From the IMG/VR virus record IMGVR_UViG_3300008117_000074, positions 1-49,235 of that record: a stretch of 49,235 nt of DNA; one strand, 5' to 3'. Position 1 is the first letter of the stretch, and every line of letters begins with the position of its first letter. The notes beneath the pieces are model-generated. The model made no database searches. It worked only from the letters and a program-made list of their open reading frames with translations, and had not been told where the DNA came from. Origin of the DNA: a virus. Positions 43,001 through 49,235 of the stretch are shown piece by piece. Position numbers and translations under genes: made by a program.

Positions 43001-44050
43001 ATTCCATTCCAAAATGAAATTAATAGATTAACTGAGGCTAATGCTGCAATTCAAAGAGAGATAGAAGATATACAAAATAATCAACTATATGCTGCAGAAC
43101 AAACACTTGATAAGTTAGAAGGTCAATTAGATGCAGCAGAAGACAAACTTGCAGCAGATGAAGCAATTGTTGAAGAGATTATTAAGCAACTAGAAGAGTC
43201 TGGCAAAACAAAAGAAGAATGGGAAAAGATTGTTGAAGAAGCAGAGGCAGCATTGGCTAAGTTTAATGCAATCCAGGCATCACTAGAAGCAGGAGAGAAT
43301 GCTGCAGCAGGAATAAAGGCTATCTTAGACTCTATTAATGGAATGGTTTATACAGTAACCATTGTACAAAATGTGGTTACAGTAGGCGGAACTGTGGGCT
43401 CAACTGGTTCAAGTGGTTCAACTAGTTCAAGTGGTTCAACTGTTACAGGAACAACAACTGTTGATGGAAGAACTGTTGTAACTGGTACAAGCACTACAGA
43501 AGATGCTCACCTATCGGCACTTGCTGGAGCATCAACAGTTAATGGAACAAAGGTAGTTGATGGTCGTACAGTAATTACTGGTACAAGTTCTAGTGGTTCA
43601 GACATATATCCAAGTTATAGTGTATATGGTGCATTTAGCGCTAAAAAATACGGTGGAAAAATTTTAAAGAGAGCAATTGGCGGTATTGTTCCAGGTATTG
43701 GATTATCTGACAAAGTTCCAACATTATTAACTCCAGGAGAATTTGTAATAAATAAAGCATCTGCTCAGGCCTTTGGCCCAATGCTTGAATCTATTAATCA
43801 AATGCAATATCCACAAATGGCTACTAATAGAGGTTTAAGAACTGCAACACAAAAGGCTGCAGACATTGCTTTACAGAATTCAGTTGCATTATCTAAGGGA
43901 GGATACAGCGACAATAGTTCTGAGGTGTATAATTATAAGGTAGATGTTAATGTTATGGGTTCTAGCAGTAATCCAGATGAAATAGCAAATGCTGTTATGA
44001 ACAAAATTAGGCAGTTAGAATCTACAACATTAAGAGGTAGGAGAGTATAA
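37082..44050 (+). CDS. Tape measure protein
   Basis: A 2322-residue protein that sets tail length, roughly 350 nm at 1.5 A per residue. Residues 1-120 are helical, and 180-600 are the conserved TP901-like region (N-F-G-K-N-T-Q-W-A-G-R-Q-L-M-V-G-F, E-G-G-I-N-A-S-E-G-A-N-A-L-K-S-G). Hydrophobic segments lie near 543-570 and 1115-1180 and may help cross the membrane. A long coiled coil spans about 1757-2073. A Ser/Thr/Gly linker covers about 2102-2176. The motif P-G-E-[AF]-V-I-x-K occurs twice, near 690 and 2220. AGAGGTGA precedes the ATG. Confidence 0.93.
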   Translation: MADVNANIGVNIDTSNALAQIKNLQRQLSEFYTSISRSSATAALAQRDLQRNLVNSINSLGGFSAELRTIKTTAESFTNSLEKNKFSMREYFRYAAASTKTFSRVFSSEFDTINKVAEDNVKRLQTQYIKLGRDANGAMKAIAVIPTELNMKDFSVQTQMASQRQAIFNQLIKQGSTNLLNFGKNTQWAGRQLMVGFTIPLTLLGNVAAKTFMEMETAAIKFKKVYGDMFTPAAETQAALDNVKELGVAFTRYGIAVKDTVSLAADAAAAGFQGLDLQRQVTEATRLQVLGQIDQQKALETTISLQNAFQMSSEDLSDSINFLNAVENQTVVSLDDITTAIPKAAPVVKQLGGSVKDLAFFMAAMKEGGINASEGANALKSGLASLINPTDKAREMMAGFGIDIDAIVNKNAGNVKQTVIEFAMALDNLSDLNRQRAIEQLFGKFQLARLSTLFENVTRSGNQASRVLDLATASTGDLAAMADKELGMTAESAMNKFRASVEQLKLALVPVGEVFLQTVTPIVDVVSNVLDAFNDLSPGVKKAITVMTVAIGGIGPVALMTFGLLNNGIANAIKLFTTLRNGYLRLTGQSQILGEQTQLLTTEQQNAAAVAHSLDQSHARLTQTFNVEKAALDGLVGAYARATTAAQNFIIQNPGMMLPGRMPKRYAKGVSLVPGSGSGDTVPAMLEPGEAVIPKAMAKKYAPLINAMVAGNIPGYRKGLGTGTAVDIPGGYAAAHFGGSSYRSGSELLQMVEGLDTAFARQIRTMVAEVENGLDRVFTVFSNEVVSMSTELNRAVGKTGSGKRASVDLARTELTTGAYAQTRDIELQRQLEAAGVSIEDIRQINKKITEEITTGFGRLGDITEVTAEDLDKLIGDAYKAVAKTDARVDQAYKNMQNITTVTNPLNDSRIAVTNDPYTKARKSGKYYGGMTRMVGEGNVPYQANARFKISNAMAGSLGLSSQDAAAIYNKFSNEVKVRLASLRKDITAFTVEFEKQAELAGIKTGNAYKVGLDKNLRDVYVESRQRQSPHPMASKDGTDDGNAYETARQNAIKQRRVATSPGGTVGPGGVIIPPMPPVIPGGAEGPMYGPRKPTFVDKTFGRFRGRFGGMASNPAVGMAASTAFFAASMMPGKVGEVAQKAMPAVFGLQALQMALKLPIPHIKAFAAVALAGVGIFKLVNSQLEKSRLAIEGLGDAATLTSDKAKTLGNFFGVAPQSTRLERSALGSGRSVMVDSQTRTQLDALRADEGFQKDFAKDIQSLKNASSKQAELVLNSLAIQLKGKGFAKEQIDLIIKALQEESGKTNLKISFADIDLSTAEGQAKLKQSVTALTRSFGKEFKKGYESETKTAVSGATGEIVTWTEEKLSKGLKKSVSTASKAIAGMFNGLSGQLENGSISLDQFNQGFDSIIQSIQSMPQPQSALLMQNIFKNMPGDIAKAAGEIKNFSTQALLAKAALLGVETITKTMINALKTAETSSDGGAQRAATRVKAKIKKDTDAVAAGMKAMAEAAKKAFGDLGGAGTGEDSPFVKLKKQLQEAITNAQNSSRAFNLMRQNGVGIAEALELSKDPLLAMVLATTKSKKEFNTILKLIREMNKETEKGALKNFLQGLKAKNNLTEEFTKVMPLLQKMGLKSEEIMDILNNADVARGLINGLNQAKDKAAFLKNYIDEIVRERTLRINIEMNTVEGKVNKVTSIAGAQIRSLDARAAVIRRAAQTGSYGGDFSKLSGLNAEQMAKLSKINLGASQAAVTAARNQVTQQQSIIAGIQSQINAKQHLISLNNALIDKQQQEIDKIDKLIDKEQERLKAAEEYVKLNFDEPLQKLNDESNVLSNRLSQIERQEKAINEQYDKQQKAMEEMNKLNEEAIQQGKTRISIADALSQGDISAAAQGVQDLRSQQAESQSGAMQAAMDAARQQALGSIAVDGMTRAQIEERQYQIQQESFKLEQAKAEYIRNTVLPIQKEIERLEASKIPFQNEINRLTEANAAIQREIEDIQNNQLYAAEQTLDKLEGQLDAAEDKLAADEAIVEEIIKQLEESGKTKEEWEKIVEEAEAALAKFNAIQASLEAGENAAAGIKAILDSINGMVYTVTIVQNVVTVGGTVGSTGSSGSTSSSGSTVTGTTTVDGRTVVTGTSTTEDAHLSALAGASTVNGTKVVDGRTVITGTSSSGSDIYPSYSVYGAFSAKKYGGKILKRAIGGIVPGIGLSDKVPTLLTPGEFVINKASAQAFGPMLESINQMQYPQMATNRGLRTATQKAADIALQNSVALSKGGYSDNSSEVYNYKVDVNVMGSSSNPDEIANAVMNKIRQLESTTLRGRRV

Positions 44051-44700
44051 TGGCTTCATCGGCATATATGACTGGCAGAAAAAGGTATGCTAGACCACAA
44101 GCAATGCTTTGGTCTGATACGCCTGGAACTATATCAAATGGCATATATGTTCCATCAGGATATGAAAAAGGTTCTGATTTAACTAGCATTACCACAGAAG
44201 ATTATTTTATAGTGTTGTCTGATCACAACCGTTCTCCTATTAATATATCAACACAAAGATTAGAACAAAGACGAAGAATGATCAATGGAACAATGCGTTC
44301 TTATCATATAGCAGATAAAATAGCAATATCAACTGACTGGAATAATTTACCATCAAGATCGTACAAACTAAATCCATCTTTTAATCAAATTACTGGAAAG
44401 TCTGCATATGACCATGGCTATGGTTCTTTTACTGGATCAGAATCAGAATATACTGCTGATGGAGGTGCAGGCGGAGTAGAACTACTTGATTGGTATGAAA
44501 ATCATAAAGATCCGTTCTGGGTATTTTTATCATATGATAAATATAATAATTTTGGAGATGACAATCCCGCTAGATTACATTTAGCAGAATACAGCCAGGT
44601 AGTACAAATGTACATTGCTGGATTTAACTATAGCGTTGTAAAGCGTGGCGGGAATAATATGGATTTGTGGAACATAAGTGTTTCACTAGAAGAGGTTTAA
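44050..44700 (+). CDS. Probable distal tail protein
   Basis: A 216-residue protein that starts on the last base of the tape measure stop. This is the usual place of the distal tail protein, which joins the tube to the tip. It has a disordered N-terminus, then Y-F-I-V-L-S-D-H-N-R-S-P-I, L-E-Q-R-R-R-M-I-N-G-T-M-R and a beta-rich end with I-S-V-S-L-E-E-V. The composition is rich in aromatic residues. The family is assigned by place; the sequence itself is not diagnostic. Confidence 0.6.
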   Translation: MASSAYMTGRKRYARPQAMLWSDTPGTISNGIYVPSGYEKGSDLTSITTEDYFIVLSDHNRSPINISTQRLEQRRRMINGTMRSYHIADKIAISTDWNNLPSRSYKLNPSFNQITGKSAYDHGYGSFTGSESEYTADGGAGGVELLDWYENHKDPFWVFLSYDKYNNFGDDNPARLHLAEYSQVVQMYIAGFNYSVVKRGGNNMDLWNISVSLEEV

Positions 44701-44701
44701 T

Positions 44702-47700
44702 GTGTGGCAAAATGATGAATTAAAAAATCATTTAGAAACATCTTTTACTGTTCAGTCTCAAACTGCAGTAGTTGCTGAATGGAATATGAACGTTCCTGGT
44801 AATATTTTTAAAATGGGTAATTATAGATATCGTAAAAATGATTCTACTTCTGATTATTTTAAAATTCCAAACTTTTTTGATCCACTTGATGAAAGTAATC
44901 ATTATACCAATGCAACTGATTCAGATGTTGTTATAGAAAGTGGATTAGAAACAGATACAGTAACTCCATTATTGTTTACGTATACTAAAGAGTTAGAAAA
45001 ATTATACTATTCCCTAGAAGATTGTTTTAAACCATACAGGCCAAGATCAGGAATTAACAAGGCATCATTTTTTAATAATAAATATTTTTCTCATCCAAAT
45101 CAAGATATGTATTTAAGACCAAGATATTATATGCCACACCGAGATGACCAATTTAAGTATTGGAGATCTTACAGAACCGAAAGTTTAGCATTAGAAGATG
45201 GATACGTAACTATACAAAGTAATAGTATCCCAATCCCATTGACTAGCGATAATAGCAACAAAGAGTACGGTATATCAAAATATGATAACGCTAATGGTAT
45301 ATATTCAATTGACGATGCTTGTCCTTTCGTTGTTTATAAAGAGTCAGTTCCAGCAAATAGAATTATATGCAAAGTACAAACTAACATTGGAGATATAAAT
45401 CTTGGACCGTTTAAAAAAGATGGAGAAATTTTAAATGATCCATTTTATGGTCAAGAAAATGCAACAACTCCTGTAAGATTTACTATTCAATATTTAAGTG
45501 AATATAATGAGTGGATAGATGCCTATTCATTTAATGAAGATTCGCTAAGGGATGATAATACTGATATTTTTAATAGTGACGGGTATCTAAGGTTACAGTA
45601 TGGGCTAGAAGTTCCAGATGCTTTTAAAGATAACTTTATTCTTGTAGGAACATCTACATCTGCTTCATCACTACCAACAAACAATGTAAAGGGATATGCC
45701 TATTTAGTTAAAAGTACATCTTCTAGTCTTGGTATTTTGTATATTTGGAATGGCTCTGGATATTCTCAATTTACTCCAAAGTACAGTTGGAAAATTGGAA
45801 CTGACGGTGTATATGAAAATACACAATTTGTTACTGATTTTACAAATCCAGATTATTTTATAGATAGCAATGTTTTTGGTAAAATATTTAGAGAGTTTGT
45901 TTTTATTAAAGGTCTTAGAGTTGTTGTAGAAACAATGAATGTTCCAAATGTACCATTTGAATTAATTGAACTATCTCCTAGACTAGTAGCAGATATGACT
46001 AATAAAACTATTAGTTTTTCAACTAGTAAAGTTTTATCTGATTTGGGAAATTCGTCTATACCCGTAGGAAATTTGCTGGCATCTACTGGGTCCATATCTA
46101 TTTTTGACAATGATAGTTCTTTCAATGAAAATAATATTTGGGATGGAAATGAAGGAAGTATAATAGCAAAATATTTTGATAAAACAATTAAGTTCAATAT
46201 ATACGAGGTTATCAGAGAAGTAAATGATGTTAACTATTACATTCCAATAAAAACTTTGTACACTGAGGGAATGCCACAAACAAACGCTATAGATGGCAAC
46301 ATAAGTTTTGCATTACGAGATTTTTATTTTTATTTTGAATCAGTTAAGGCTCCAGAAATATTAATAACAGAAGCATCTTTAAGTCAGGCAGTGGCTATTC
46401 TTTTAGACCATATTGGTTTTTCTAATTACATTTTTAAAAGACTTTCTAATGAAAAAGATCCTATAATTCCATACTTTTTTGTTGCTCCAGAACAAAACGT
46501 TGCAGAAGTTTTAAGACAACTTGCAATATCTACACAATCAGCAATGTATTTTGATGAATACAATAATTTTGTAGTTGTTAGTAAAAATTATTTATTAGAT
46601 GAAACTGACGAAAGGCCAGTAGACATTGTGTTATATGGATCTAATAATTCATCAGAAGTTGGTATAAACAAAAACGTATACCCAAACAAACTTTCTAATA
46701 TTATAGGAATATCTTCTCAAAACAAAAAAATATATAATGATGGTAATATTACATATACTGAAAGATATATTCAAAGATCTTATGGAAGTATTAAACAATC
46801 TCAAATGGTTGACCAAGATAAAACTTTTATATATAAACCAGTTTTGTTATGGGAAGTTTCTGGATCTGCTAAAACAAAAACGGCAAATAATGAAATGCAG
46901 TCAACATATGTATTGAGCGCATTACCATTAAACTCTGATCTTGATAATAATCCACCAAGTGTAGTTAATAATATTTTGATTAATAATACTATTGATTTTG
47001 GAGAAAATGTATATTGGCTTGGAAGATATCAAGGATACTTCTATGCTGCTGGAGAAATAATTAGATTTGATGCAGTTCAATATAATATACCAGGGGTGGG
47101 CAATGAATGGATAACCAGTGGTTTAGAGTATCAAAAATATTTTTCACAACTGCCATTTAATGGAAAGATGTATCCTACTGGATTAGTAAGAATATACGCA
47201 GAGCCATATTATGAAACAATTAATGGTTGCGATATGCAATCAGAGTTACTGTATACAACAAAAATTGACCCTACACTTCCTGCAGTTACCAATGGTGTTG
47301 CTGGTCTAAATAAAAGTAAAGCAGAAAAATCAAAAAGAAATGGTATTATTAAAAACTTATTTGCAACTTCATATGCAACTGAAACAGATGTACCATTATT
47401 AAAAACTACTCAAACTGGAACAATACAATCTTCCGCTCTTGTTTTTAATGGACCTATATTTGAAGCCACAGAAAAATCAAGGGACTTTGTTTCATATGTT
47501 TGGAAAGAGTTAGACAGGCCTTTTAAATGTTTTGGAACAAGAATGAGAATTATTGGAAGAATTGAATCTAACGGAGAATCAAATCAAACACCAGTAGGAT
47601 CAACTACATATTTTAATATAACTGGCATAGATCCAACAAAAACAGTTACGCTGGGTGGAGGCTCTGGAGGTATTTGTCTTGTTAATCCAACAACAAATCA

Positions 47701-48985
47701 GGGTTATTACTTTGAAATTGCAGCCCTGACATCTTCTAATTTAAATAAATATTTAAATACAAACTCAAGTGGTGAGGCAACTAACAATCTAGACAACATT
47801 TTATTTTATAAGGTGCAAAGAAATTCTAGCACTGGAAGGGCAGTACCAGTAAAACTATGGGGCGGTATAGGAAATATACTAGTTGACAGTGGTGAGTTTA
47901 CTGGACAGTATAGAGTAGTTAATGAAAAAAATCCTACAGTATATGATTTAACAATAGAGTATATGGATATAAATTCTAACAGAAGAGTGTTTTATTTATA
48001 TATTAATAATAAATTAGTTCAAGTTGTTACTGACACATCTCCTATACCAATTACTGGAAATCAGGTTGGACTCTTTGTGCGTGGCTCAACAAAAATTATG
48101 TTTGAAAATATTTATGCACTTGGACAAAATTACTCTCAAAATTCTTCATTCCCAACTGGAATTCCAATCTCTAAAGTTTTTGGTGATGATGATGGAGAGA
48201 TTAATGCAAATGAGTCTTTGAGTAAATATGCTATGAGTGGTATTATACAAAAAACATACATGAAAGGCATTATGCCGATGTGTATGCCAGTATATGATAT
48301 TTTTTATGATGAATTTGGTACTATTATGAGAGAGGCATCTTATTTTAAAGTTAAATATGATAAAGCATATCCAGCATTATATGCAAAAATAGCAGCAACT
48401 TTTAATAGGTTAAAGGGCTATGTTATCTCTGGTTTTATGGCAGAATCATACGGTGCAGAATTTTTAGTATTTAACGCTACAGATACTACAATTAGTTTAG
48501 ATGAAACAAGTGGCAACTATTTAAGAATTCAAGGCATAACATTTACGCAAGATACCACTCATACTTTAACAGTAGATGAGTATTATAAAAAACGAGGTAA
48601 CTTGTCTGACCCTGAATTAAAGGGAAATGTATTGGTAACATCACCACAAAGATTTATTGATGAATATGATTCTATTCGTGTTAGCAGAATACAATATGGA
48701 AGAAATGAATTTACATTACAAGGTGTATATATTCAAGATCAAGACACGGCAGAGGATATACTAGGTTGGGTTATTGGCAAAACATCTAAGCCTAAAAAAA
48801 CTATCGGTATGGAAATATTCTCTATACCAACGCTTCAATTAGGAGATATAATTAATATTGATTATAAGACAGCAGATGGTGTTGATGTTATTTCTGACTC
48901 CAGCACAAGGTATGTTGTATATCAAATTGATTATGGTAAAAGTGTTGATGGCCCAATAATGTCTTTATATGCGGTGGAGGTGTAA
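44702..48985 (+). CDS. Tail tip hub / tail-associated protein
   Basis: A 1427-residue protein following the distal tail gene, where the baseplate hub or Tal-like protein is expected. It begins at a GTG one base after the previous stop, with AGAGG upstream; the ATG at 44700 is out of frame. The middle (about 560-650) resembles hub domains: Q-N-V-A-E-V-L-R-Q-L-A then F-D-E-Y-N-N-F-V-V-V-S. Residues about 1050-1146 look like a LamG-type domain (V-F-Y-L-Y-I-N-N-K-L-V-Q-V-V; N-Q-V-G-L-F-V-R-G). It likely binds and penetrates the host envelope. A 64-base piece (48223-48286) recurs at the window end. Confidence 0.75.
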   Translation: MWQNDELKNHLETSFTVQSQTAVVAEWNMNVPGNIFKMGNYRYRKNDSTSDYFKIPNFFDPLDESNHYTNATDSDVVIESGLETDTVTPLLFTYTKELEKLYYSLEDCFKPYRPRSGINKASFFNNKYFSHPNQDMYLRPRYYMPHRDDQFKYWRSYRTESLALEDGYVTIQSNSIPIPLTSDNSNKEYGISKYDNANGIYSIDDACPFVVYKESVPANRIICKVQTNIGDINLGPFKKDGEILNDPFYGQENATTPVRFTIQYLSEYNEWIDAYSFNEDSLRDDNTDIFNSDGYLRLQYGLEVPDAFKDNFILVGTSTSASSLPTNNVKGYAYLVKSTSSSLGILYIWNGSGYSQFTPKYSWKIGTDGVYENTQFVTDFTNPDYFIDSNVFGKIFREFVFIKGLRVVVETMNVPNVPFELIELSPRLVADMTNKTISFSTSKVLSDLGNSSIPVGNLLASTGSISIFDNDSSFNENNIWDGNEGSIIAKYFDKTIKFNIYEVIREVNDVNYYIPIKTLYTEGMPQTNAIDGNISFALRDFYFYFESVKAPEILITEASLSQAVAILLDHIGFSNYIFKRLSNEKDPIIPYFFVAPEQNVAEVLRQLAISTQSAMYFDEYNNFVVVSKNYLLDETDERPVDIVLYGSNNSSEVGINKNVYPNKLSNIIGISSQNKKIYNDGNITYTERYIQRSYGSIKQSQMVDQDKTFIYKPVLLWEVSGSAKTKTANNEMQSTYVLSALPLNSDLDNNPPSVVNNILINNTIDFGENVYWLGRYQGYFYAAGEIIRFDAVQYNIPGVGNEWITSGLEYQKYFSQLPFNGKMYPTGLVRIYAEPYYETINGCDMQSELLYTTKIDPTLPAVTNGVAGLNKSKAEKSKRNGIIKNLFATSYATETDVPLLKTTQTGTIQSSALVFNGPIFEATEKSRDFVSYVWKELDRPFKCFGTRMRIIGRIESNGESNQTPVGSTTYFNITGIDPTKTVTLGGGSGGICLVNPTTNQGYYFEIAALTSSNLNKYLNTNSSGEATNNLDNILFYKVQRNSSTGRAVPVKLWGGIGNILVDSGEFTGQYRVVNEKNPTVYDLTIEYMDINSNRRVFYLYINNKLVQVVTDTSPIPITGNQVGLFVRGSTKIMFENIYALGQNYSQNSSFPTGIPISKVFGDDDGEINANESLSKYAMSGIIQKTYMKGIMPMCMPVYDIFYDEFGTIMREASYFKVKYDKAYPALYAKIAATFNRLKGYVISGFMAESYGAEFLVFNATDTTISLDETSGNYLRIQGITFTQDTTHTLTVDEYYKKRGNLSDPELKGNVLVTSPQRFIDEYDSIRVSRIQYGRNEFTLQGVYIQDQDTAEDILGWVIGKTSKPKKTIGMEIFSIPTLQLGDIINIDYKTADGVDVISDSSTRYVVYQIDYGKSVDGPIMSLYAVEV
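48223..48286 (+). repeat. 64-base direct repeat, internal copy
   Basis: This exact copy in the hub gene is repeated at 49172-49235, the last 64 bases of the window. The flanking bases on the left differ between the copies. Confidence 0.95.
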
Positions 48986-48989
48986 AACT

Positions 48990-49235
48990 ATGGCAATGAG
49001 TGCATCAGAATGGGATGACTTAAATAGTATGCTCCCTGCAGAAGACCAAATGTCTTATCAAGATTATTTGGCTTCAGTTACTCCAGCATCAGATCCAAAC
49101 GCAGATACTTTTAGTCCATCATTCACTGACTACTGGTCTAATTCTGGAGACTATTGGATGGCCATGGGTGATAAATATGCTATGAGTGGTATTATACAAA
49201 AAACATACATGAAAGGCATTATGCCGATGTGTATG
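48990..49235 (+). CDS. Partial tail gene running off the right edge, end suspect
   Basis: ATG 48990 follows GGAGGTG eight bases upstream. The frame stays open to the last base, giving 82 residues: M-A-M-S-A-S-E-W-D-D-L-N-S-M-L-P-A-E-D and onward, acidic and Ser/Asp-rich. I do not recognise it. The last 21 residues are identical, in the same frame, to residues 1175-1195 of the hub protein, because the last 64 bases copy 48223-48286. The first 61 residues are credible; the end probably reflects a misjoin. Confidence 0.6.
   Translation, partial: MAMSASEWDDLNSMLPAEDQMSYQDYLASVTPASDPNADTFSPSFTDYWSNSGDYWMAMGDKYAMSGIIQKTYMKGIMPMCM
49172..49235 (+). repeat. 64-base direct repeat, terminal copy
   Basis: Identical to 48223-48286 and ending exactly at the window edge. 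That is typical of a contig that stops when the assembly graph re-enters sequence already used, or of a chimeric read. Confidence 0.95.

Noticed and set aside
48223-49235. The 64-base repeat as a phage terminal repeat or sign of a circular genome.
   Set aside because: One copy lies inside the hub gene and not at the left end of the window, so it cannot close the contig.
1-49235. Integrase, tRNA genes, CRISPR arrays, insertion sequences, origin of replication.
   Set aside because: None could be supported on reading both strands; there is no gene-free stretch longer than about 180 bases.

Overview
This window is part of the genome of a tailed, long-tailed (siphovirus-like) double-stranded DNA phage, and is probably a metagenomic contig because both of its ends stop in repeats. 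It holds a complete head-neck-tail module: portal, XkdF-type protease with scaffold, HK97-fold capsid protein, connectors, tail tube, chaperones, a 2322-residue tape measure and a hub. No integrase, tRNA, CRISPR array or terminase is visible. The host is probably a Gram-positive bacterium, and I favour a low-GC actinobacterium. This is inferred from extended -10 promoters, several of which sit only 6-11 bases before an ATG that lacks a good Shine-Dalgarno (the leaderless pattern common in Actinobacteria), and from the Gram-positive style of the portal and protease. It is not proven.

Layout: (1) 1-138, minus strand, the 5' end of a gene made of 12-bp tandem repeats (Gly-Gly-Lys-Asn). (2) 190-9153, plus strand, a very AT-rich and tightly coupled gene string: a sulfotransferase, a degenerate Asp/Asn-hydroxylase-like protein, two related proteins of unknown function, six Fe(II)/2-oxoglutarate oxygenases, a short-chain dehydrogenase, an unknown protein and an FkbM-like methyltransferase. 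(3) 9150-10287, minus strand, a seventh oxygenase and a secreted transglycosylase-type lysin. (4) 10420-21051, three large fibre or appendage genes. (5) 21100-23538, a small coiled-coil gene, a terminator, and a B12-dependent ribonucleotide reductase with its own promoter. (6) 23571-49235, a LamG-like appendage protein, then portal to hub, ending in a truncated gene.

How the parts work together: the structural genes build a capsid and a tail that should be roughly 350 nm long, if the usual 1.5 A per tape-measure residue applies. The reductase would supply deoxynucleotides. The island of oxygenases, sulfotransferase, methyltransferase and dehydrogenase looks like a toolkit for modifying a polymer (protein side chains, glycans or host surface), but no substrate can be read from the sequence.

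The recurring theme is duplication. There are seven paralogous oxygenases, two paralogous unknown proteins, a short gene copying the N-terminal arm of the capsid protein, a separate short paralogue of the tail assembly chaperone, and large internal duplications in the main fibre. Regulation is also unusually readable: consensus promoters, three strong hairpin terminators, an operator-like repeat cluster, and a 13-bp inverted repeat that would hide the start codon of the seventh oxygenase.
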